Positions 59,136 to 64,000 of a stretch of DNA of 64,000 nt are shown here, one piece after another. Position numbers and translations under genes: made by a program. Each line of letters opens with the position of its first letter. The stretch's first letter is position 1. The stretch lies in contig NZ_CABVPP010000030.1 in the NCBI RefSeq assembly GCF_902499075.1, forward strand, positions 1-64,000. Direction: 5' to 3'. The notes below the pieces were generated by a model, which was given only the letters and a program-made list of their open reading frames with translations, was not told the origin of the DNA and did not search any database. This DNA is from Burkholderia pseudomultivorans. GTDB lineage: Bacteria > Pseudomonadota > Gammaproteobacteria > Burkholderiales > Burkholderiaceae.

Positions 59136-59849
59136 CTACGTCGAGCCTTCCAGCCGCCGCGCGGCTTCCATCACCTCGTTCCTGAAGCGCACCAGCGCCG
59201 CCTGTTCCGGCGCGGGCGGCTGCACGGCCGCCCACAGCATGTCGATCAGCTGCGCGGCCGTGGCTTCCGTGTCGAGCTTGCGGCGGCCGAGGATCGCATC
59301 CCACAGTACGTGCTCGACCGGCCCGAACACCATCGAGCGCAGCAGGCTCAGCGGCATGTCCGCGCGCACCTGCCCGGCTGCCTGCCCGCGCGCGAGCACG
59401 TCCATCAGCGGCGCCGTGTAGCGCCGCTGCAGCGCGGTCAGCTCGTCGCTCAGCGCATGCTGCTTCGCGCGGCCCTCCGACAGCACCAGCGCGCACAGCC
59501 CGGTACCGCTGACCAGCATCAGCCGCAAGTGCGTGCGCACGACGAACGCGAACTGCTGGTGGACGGGCGCGTCGAGCGGCATCCCGTCCTCGAATGCCGT
59601 GATGTTTTCGTCATACCAGTCCGCGATCACGCGCGCGCACAGCTCGCGCTTGCCGCGGAAATAACTGAACACGGTCGCCTCGGACACGCCGACGCGCTGC
59701 GCGATCTCCGCGGTCGTCGCGGATTCGTAGCCTTTTTCGGCGAAGACTTCGCGCCCGGCGCGCAGGATGTCCTGCACGCGCTGCAGGGACTTGCGGCCGG
59801 CGGGTGCGCGCGACGTGTCGGGGCGGTCGGCTTTGGCGATGGCGGTCAT
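59136..59849 (-). CDS. liuQ: TetR-family regulator of leucine catabolism, LiuQ-like
   Basis: A 237-residue TetR regulator. The helix-turn-helix (about residues 22-70) includes [40 protein letters not shown]-type sequence (in two runs: [20 protein letters not shown] and [12 protein letters not shown]). It is divergent from the liu operon, as LiuQ is in betaproteobacteria. Two 13-bp palindromes lie in the 195-base gap, one near each start. It probably represses liuABCD until branched-chain acyl-CoA intermediates accumulate. Confidence 0.82.
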   Translation of the reverse strand: MTAIAKADRPDTSRAPAGRKSLQRVQDILRAGREVFAEKGYESATTAEIAQRVGVSEATVFSYFRGKRELCARVIADWYDENITAFEDGMPLDAPVHQQFAFVVRTHLRLMLVSGTGLCALVLSEGRAKQHALSDELTALQRRYTAPLMDVLARGQAAGQVRADMPLSLLRSMVFGPVEHVLWDAILGRRKLDTEATAAQLIDMLWAAVQPPAPEQAALVRFRNEVMEAARRLEGST

Positions 59850-59887
59850 GGTGTCGGCAGCGAGCGGCGGGGATCCGGAAACATATC

Positions 59888-59900
59888 TGAGTATTACTCA
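59888..59900. promoter_or_regulatory. LiuQ operator candidate 1
   Basis: Perfect 13-bp palindrome TGAGTATTACTCA, 39 bases before the liuQ start, on the liuQ side of the divergent gap. Confidence 0.7.
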
Positions 59901-59989
59901 AAAAAGTCATTGACGCCAGCCCAGCCGACGCGCGACACTACGCACAATTTCCGCAGTATTGGTCAACGAATCGGCGCATCAACCGGTTT

Positions 59990-60002
59990 TGAGCAAAACT
60001 CA
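59990..60002. promoter_or_regulatory. LiuQ operator candidate 2
   Basis: TGAGCAAAACTCA, the same 13-bp TGAG-N5-CTCA form as operator 1, 42 bases before the liuA start. Having one such site near each divergent gene argues for a shared regulator. Confidence 0.7.
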
Positions 60003-60044
60003 GAAATCGGTGCGCGCAACGCACTTTCTGGAGACGGAGGAGAC

Positions 60045-61226
60045 ATGAGCAACCTGCCCGGCGTGCAATTCATGCTCGGTGAAGACATCGAGATGCTGCG
60101 CGACGCCGTCGCGAACTTCGCGGCGAAGGAAATCGCGCCGCGCGCGGCGGAGGTCGATCGCACCGACCAGTTCCCGATGGATCTGTGGCGCAAGTTCGGC
60201 GAACTGGGCGTACTCGGGATGACCGTCGGCGAGGAATACGGCGGCGCGAACATGGGCTACACCGCGCACATGGTCGCGATGGAGGAGATCTCGCGGGCGT
60301 CCGCGTCGATCGGCCTGTCGTACGGCGCGCACTCGAACCTGTGCGTGAACCAGATCCACCGCAACGGCACCGCTGCGCAGAAGCAGAAATACCTGCCGAA
60401 GCTCGTGTCGGGCGAACACATCGGCGCGCTCGCGATGAGCGAGCCGAACGCGGGCTCCGACGTCGTCAGCATGAAGCTGCGCGCGGACAAGCGCGGCGAC
60501 CGCTACGTGCTGAACGGCACGAAGATGTGGATCACCAACGGCCCCGACTGCGACACGCTCGTCGTCTACGCGAAGACGGACGTCGACGCCGGCCCGCGCG
60601 GCATCACCGCGTTCATCGTCGAGAAGGGCATGAAGGGCTTCTCGGTCGCGCAGAAGCTCGACAAGCTCGGCATGCGCGGCTCGCATACCGGCGAGCTGGT
60701 GTTCCAGGACGTCGAGGTGCCGGAGGAGAACATCCTCGGCCAGCTCAACGGCGGCGTGAAGGTGCTGATGAGCGGCCTCGACTACGAGCGCGCGGTGCTG
60801 TCCGGCGGCCCGACCGGCATCATGGCCGCGTGTCTCGACGCGGTGGTCCCGTACATCCACGACCGCAAGCAGTTCGGCCAGTCGATCGGCGAGTTCCAGC
60901 TGATCCAGGGCAAGGTCGCCGACATGTACACGACGTTCCAGGCGTGCCGCGCGTATCTGTACGCGGTCGGCCGCCATCTCGACTCGGCGGGCAGCGACCA
61001 CATCCGCCAGGTGCGCAAGGACTGCGCGGGCGTGATTCTCTACACGGCCGAGAAGGCGACGTGGATGGCCGGCGAGGCGATCCAGATCCTCGGCGGCAAC
61101 GGCTACATCAACGAATACCCGGTCGGCCGCCTGTGGCGCGATGCGAAGCTGTACGAGATCGGCGCCGGCACGAGCGAGATCCGCCGGATGCTGATCGGCC
61201 GCGAGCTGTTCGCGGAAACGATGTAA
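60045..61226 (+). CDS. liuA: Isovaleryl-CoA dehydrogenase
   Basis: A 393-residue acyl-CoA dehydrogenase. The FAD-binding [16 protein letters not shown] and [17 protein letters not shown] lie near residues 130 and 165. The catalytic base is Glu248 in [16 protein letters not shown], the position used by isovaleryl-CoA dehydrogenases rather than the C-terminal glutamate of other acyl-CoA dehydrogenases. It oxidises isovaleryl-CoA to 3-methylcrotonyl-CoA. GGAGGAG precedes the ATG. It is the first gene of the liu operon. Confidence 0.95.
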   Translation: MSNLPGVQFMLGEDIEMLRDAVANFAAKEIAPRAAEVDRTDQFPMDLWRKFGELGVLGMTVGEEYGGANMGYTAHMVAMEEISRASASIGLSYGAHSNLCVNQIHRNGTAAQKQKYLPKLVSGEHIGALAMSEPNAGSDVVSMKLRADKRGDRYVLNGTKMWITNGPDCDTLVVYAKTDVDAGPRGITAFIVEKGMKGFSVAQKLDKLGMRGSHTGELVFQDVEVPEENILGQLNGGVKVLMSGLDYERAVLSGGPTGIMAACLDAVVPYIHDRKQFGQSIGEFQLIQGKVADMYTTFQACRAYLYAVGRHLDSAGSDHIRQVRKDCAGVILYTAEKATWMAGEAIQILGGNGYINEYPVGRLWRDAKLYEIGAGTSEIRRMLIGRELFAETM

Positions 61227-61257
61227 CGCCCCACGTCACGCGAACGGAGCCCCGTCG

Positions 61258-62865
61258 ATGCCGATCATCGAATCCAAACTGAATCCGCGTTCGGAAGAAT
61301 TCCGCGCGAACGCCGCGGCGCTCGAGGCGGTCGTCGCCGACCTGCGCGCGAAGATCGAACAGCTCGCGCAGGGCGGCGGCCCCGCCGCGCGCGACAAGCA
61401 CCTGTCGCGCGGCAAGCTGCTGCCGCGCGACCGGATCGCGCAACTGCTCGATCCCGGCGCGCCGTTCCTCGAGCTGTCGCAGCTCGCGGCGAACGGGATG
61501 TACAACGACGATGCGCCGGGCGCGGGCGTGATCACCGGCATCGGCCGGATCGCGGGCCGCGAATGCGTGATCGTGTGCAACGACGCGACGGTCAAGGGCG
61601 GCACCTACTACCCGATGACGGTGAAGAAGCACGTGCGCGCACAGGAGATCGCCGCGGAGAACCGGCTGCCGTGCGTGTACCTCGTCGATTCGGGCGGCGC
61701 GAACCTGCCGAACCAGGACGACGTGTTTCCCGATCGCGACCACTTCGGCCGCATCTTCTACAACCAGGCCACGATGTCGGCGGCCGGCATCGCGCAGATC
61801 GCGGTCGTGATGGGCTCGTGCACGGCGGGCGGCGCGTATGTGCCGGCGATGAGCGACGAGTCGATCATCGTGAAGAACCAGGGCACGATTTTCCTCGGCG
61901 GGCCGCCGCTCGTGAAGGCCGCGACCGGCGAGGAAGTGAGCGCCGAGGATCTCGGCGGCGGCGACGTGCATACGCGCCTGTCGGGCGTGGCCGATCATCT
62001 CGCGCAGAACGATGCGCATGCGCTGTCGATCGCGCGCAGCATCGTCGGTAACCTCGCGCCGAAGATTGCGTCGCCGGTGTCGCTGCGCGAGCCGAAGGCG
62101 CCGCGCTACGACGCGAAGAGCGTGTACGGCGTGATTCCGGTCGACACGCGCAAGCCGTTCGACGTGCGCGAAGTGATCGCGCGCATCGTCGACGATTCGG
62201 AGTTCGACGAATTCAAGGCGCGCTTCGGCACGACGCTCGTCACGGGCTTCGCGCATATCTGGGGCCATCCGGTCGGGATCGTCGCGAACAACGGCATCCT
62301 GTTTTCCGAATCGGCGGTGAAGGGCGCGCATTTCATCGAGTTGTGCTGCCAGCGCAGGATTCCGCTCGTGTTCCTGCAGAACATCACCGGCTTCATGGTC
62401 GGCCGCAAGTACGAGAACGAAGGCATCGCGCGCCACGGCGCGAAGATGGTGACGGCCGTGTCGAACGCGAAGGTGCCGAAGTTCACGGTGATCATCGGCG
62501 GCTCGTTCGGCGCGGGCAACTACGGGATGTGCGGTCGCGCATTCGGGCCGCGCTTCCTGTGGATGTGGCCGAACGCGCGCATCTCGGTGATGGGCGGCGA
62601 GCAGGCCGCGTCGGTGCTCGCGACCGTGCGGCGCGACGGCATCGAGGCGAAGGGCGGCGCGTGGTCCGCCGACGAGGAGGAAGCGTTCAAGCAGCCGATC
62701 CGCGACCAGTACGAGCGCCAGGGCCATCCGTACTACGCCAGCGCGCGGCTGTGGGACGACGGCGTGATCGATCCTGCGCAGACGCGCGACGTGCTCGGCC
62801 TCGGGCTGGCCGCGTCGATGAACGCGCCGATCGACGACACGCGCTTCGGCGTGTTCCGCATGTAA
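61258..62865 (+). CDS. liuB: 3-Methylcrotonyl-CoA carboxylase, carboxyltransferase (beta) subunit
   Basis: A 535-residue carboxyltransferase. The start [24 protein letters not shown] and the segments [41 protein letters not shown] (20 residues) and [20 protein letters not shown] match methylcrotonyl-CoA carboxylase beta subunits. It transfers the biotin-bound carboxyl to 3-methylcrotonyl-CoA, working with the biotinylated alpha subunit LiuD encoded downstream. It lies 31 bases after liuA. Confidence 0.95.
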   Translation: MPIIESKLNPRSEEFRANAAALEAVVADLRAKIEQLAQGGGPAARDKHLSRGKLLPRDRIAQLLDPGAPFLELSQLAANGMYNDDAPGAGVITGIGRIAGRECVIVCNDATVKGGTYYPMTVKKHVRAQEIAAENRLPCVYLVDSGGANLPNQDDVFPDRDHFGRIFYNQATMSAAGIAQIAVVMGSCTAGGAYVPAMSDESIIVKNQGTIFLGGPPLVKAATGEEVSAEDLGGGDVHTRLSGVADHLAQNDAHALSIARSIVGNLAPKIASPVSLREPKAPRYDAKSVYGVIPVDTRKPFDVREVIARIVDDSEFDEFKARFGTTLVTGFAHIWGHPVGIVANNGILFSESAVKGAHFIELCCQRRIPLVFLQNITGFMVGRKYENEGIARHGAKMVTAVSNAKVPKFTVIIGGSFGAGNYGMCGRAFGPRFLWMWPNARISVMGGEQAASVLATVRRDGIEAKGGAWSADEEEAFKQPIRDQYERQGHPYYASARLWDDGVIDPAQTRDVLGLGLAASMNAPIDDTRFGVFRM

Positions 62866-62884
62866 CGGCACGGAGGGCTGAACG

Positions 62885-63670
62885 ATGCGATACGAAACCA
62901 TCAAGGTAAGCGAAGCCGGCCGCGTGGCGACCGTCACGCTCGCGCGTCCCGACGTGCGCAACGCGTTCAACGAGACGACCATCGCCGAGCTGACCACCGC
63001 GTTCGAATGGCTCGATGCGCACGCCGGCGTGCGCGCGGTCATGCTCGCGGCCGAAGGCGCGGCGTTCTGCGCGGGTGCGGACCTGAACTGGATGAAGAAG
63101 ATGGCCGGCTACTCGGACGACGAGAACCGTGCCGACGCGCGCAAGCTCGCGCGGATGCTCGAGGCGATCCATCGCTGCGGCAAGCCGGTGATCGCGCGCG
63201 TACATGGCGATGCGTATGCGGGCGGCGTCGGTCTCGTGGCCGCGGCCGACATCGCGATCTCGGCCGACGGCGCGAAATTCTGCCTGTCCGAAGCGCGCCT
63301 CGGGCTGATTCCCGCGACGATCGCGCCGTACGTCGTGCGCGCGATGGGCGAGCGCGCGGCGCGCCGCTATTTCACGACGGCGGAAGTGTTCGACAGCGCG
63401 CGTGCGGCGTCGCTCGGCTTCATCCACGACGCGGTGCCGGCCGACGCGCTCGACGACACGGTCGCGAAGCTCGCCGCGACGCTGGTCGCGAACGGTCCCG
63501 ACGCGGTGCGCGCGTGCAAGCGGCTGGTCGCCGACGTCGCCGGCCGTGCGCTCGACGCGACGCTGATCGAGCAGACCGCCGACTGGATCGCGCGCACCCG
63601 CGCGGGCGCGGAAGCGCGCGAGGGGATCGCCGCCTTCCTGGAGAAACGCACGCCGTCGTGGCGTGAATGA
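62885..63670 (+). CDS. liuC: Methylglutaconyl-CoA hydratase
   Basis: A 261-residue enoyl-CoA hydratase/isomerase-fold enzyme. The oxyanion segment is [20 protein letters not shown] near residue 58, where DLNWMK is typical of methylglutaconyl-CoA hydratase LiuC, and [19 protein letters not shown] follows near 108. It hydrates 3-methylglutaconyl-CoA to HMG-CoA. It lies between liuB and liuD, 19 bases after liuB, in the usual operon order. Confidence 0.93.
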   Translation: MRYETIKVSEAGRVATVTLARPDVRNAFNETTIAELTTAFEWLDAHAGVRAVMLAAEGAAFCAGADLNWMKKMAGYSDDENRADARKLARMLEAIHRCGKPVIARVHGDAYAGGVGLVAAADIAISADGAKFCLSEARLGLIPATIAPYVVRAMGERAARRYFTTAEVFDSARAASLGFIHDAVPADALDDTVAKLAATLVANGPDAVRACKRLVADVAGRALDATLIEQTADWIARTRAGAEAREGIAAFLEKRTPSWRE

Positions 63671-63732
63671 CACCGCGGCGGCGCATGCCGCCCGCGTCGC
63701 GTGACCAACCTTTTCCGGACGACATCGAAGCC

Positions 63733-64000
63733 ATGTTCGACAAGATTCTGATCGCCAACCGCGGCGAAATCGCGTGCCGCGTCGCCGCGACGTGCAAACG
63801 TCTCGGGATCGCGAGCGTCGCCGTCTATTCCGACGCGGACGCGAACGCGAAGCACGTCGCCGCGTGCGACGAGGCCGTGCATATCGGCGGCTCGGCGGCC
63901 GCGGACAGCTATCTGCGCATCGAGCGCATCATCGACGCCGCGCGCGCAACCGGCGCGCAGGCAATCCATCCCGGCTACGGCTTCCTGTCGGAGAACGAGG
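63733..64000 (+). CDS. liuD: 3-Methylcrotonyl-CoA carboxylase, biotin-containing alpha subunit (partial)
   Basis: The first 89 codons of a biotin carboxylase: [20 protein letters not shown], then [20 protein letters not shown] and [13 protein letters not shown], the standard N-terminal half of the ATP-grasp preceding domain. The gene continues beyond the window. By position after liuABC it is LiuD, which carboxylates biotin for LiuB. Confidence 0.93.
   Translation, partial: MFDKILIANRGEIACRVAATCKRLGIASVAVYSDADANAKHVAACDEAVHIGGSAAADSYLRIERIIDAARATGAQAIHPGYGFLSENE

Overview
The window is high-GC (about two thirds G+C) DNA from a Burkholderia-type betaproteobacterium, most likely the Burkholderia cepacia complex. 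The evidence is the 23S tail and 5S rRNA sequence, the gene content, and typical OmpC-type porins (signal peptide, C-terminal Phe). The many transporter, catabolic and regulator pairs beside a single rRNA operon end would fit a secondary chromosome, but the replicon cannot be fixed from this sequence alone. No CRISPR array, insertion sequence, prophage or tRNA gene was seen.

Layout. 1-335: 3' end of an rRNA operon (23S tail, 5S, strong terminator). 618-6041: DHA2 efflux pump, PiT phosphate transporter, a histidine-phosphatase-fold protein, and a cobalamin riboswitch controlling the cobalt transporter genes cbtBA. 6073-9403: metR/metE divergent pair with an operator between them. 9518-14578: NCS1 permease, MHS-type MFS transporter and guanidinobutyrase (gbuA), divergent from a LysR regulator. 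14705-15924: Lrp-type regulator divergent from a LysE/RhtB exporter. 16149-19489: two acid-peptidase-type genes, a kumamolisin-like sedolisin and an S10 serine carboxypeptidase, separated by an intrinsic terminator. 19568-24828: nadE, EamA transporter, a small unknown, a DeoR regulator and a two-HKD phospholipase D protein. 24889-30683: lysine/pipecolate catabolism (TetR, AmaA-like oxidase, LysP-like permease, AmaB-like dehydrogenase). 30807-43882: MscS-type channel, MFS transporter, L,D-transpeptidase, class A PBP, MocR/PaiB pair, alpha/beta hydrolase, metallophosphoesterase and acetyltransferase. 44265-51647: porin, a GFA fragment, an AT-rich stretch, a secreted beta-propeller protein, and a four-gene periplasmic redox operon (Tat-exported DsrE-fold protein, orphan solute-binding protein, TsdB- and TsdA-type dihaem cytochromes). 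52108-59096: a small secreted protein and a vanillate-type demethylation operon (vanA, vanB, a second Rieske oxygenase, an aromatic acid transporter, a porin) divergent from a MarR regulator. 59136-64000: liu leucine/isovalerate operon with its TetR regulator; liuD runs off the end.

How the genes work together. Several blocks form complete uptake-degradation-regulation units: aromatic O-demethylation (porin, AAHS symporter, two oxygenases, one reductase, MarR), leucine breakdown (LiuQ-LiuABCD), lysine to pipecolate to 2-aminoadipate (LysP-AmaA-AmaB) and 4-guanidinobutyrate (GbuA plus two transporters and LysR). Palindromic operator candidates sit in nearly every divergent promoter, and two near-identical 13-bp ones bracket liuQ/liuA. 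The least familiar assembly is the tsdBA-type operon carrying a solute-binding protein with no permease and a Tat-exported DsrE-like protein with a single cysteine. Two unrelated heptanucleotide tandem repeats lie in intergenic DNA.
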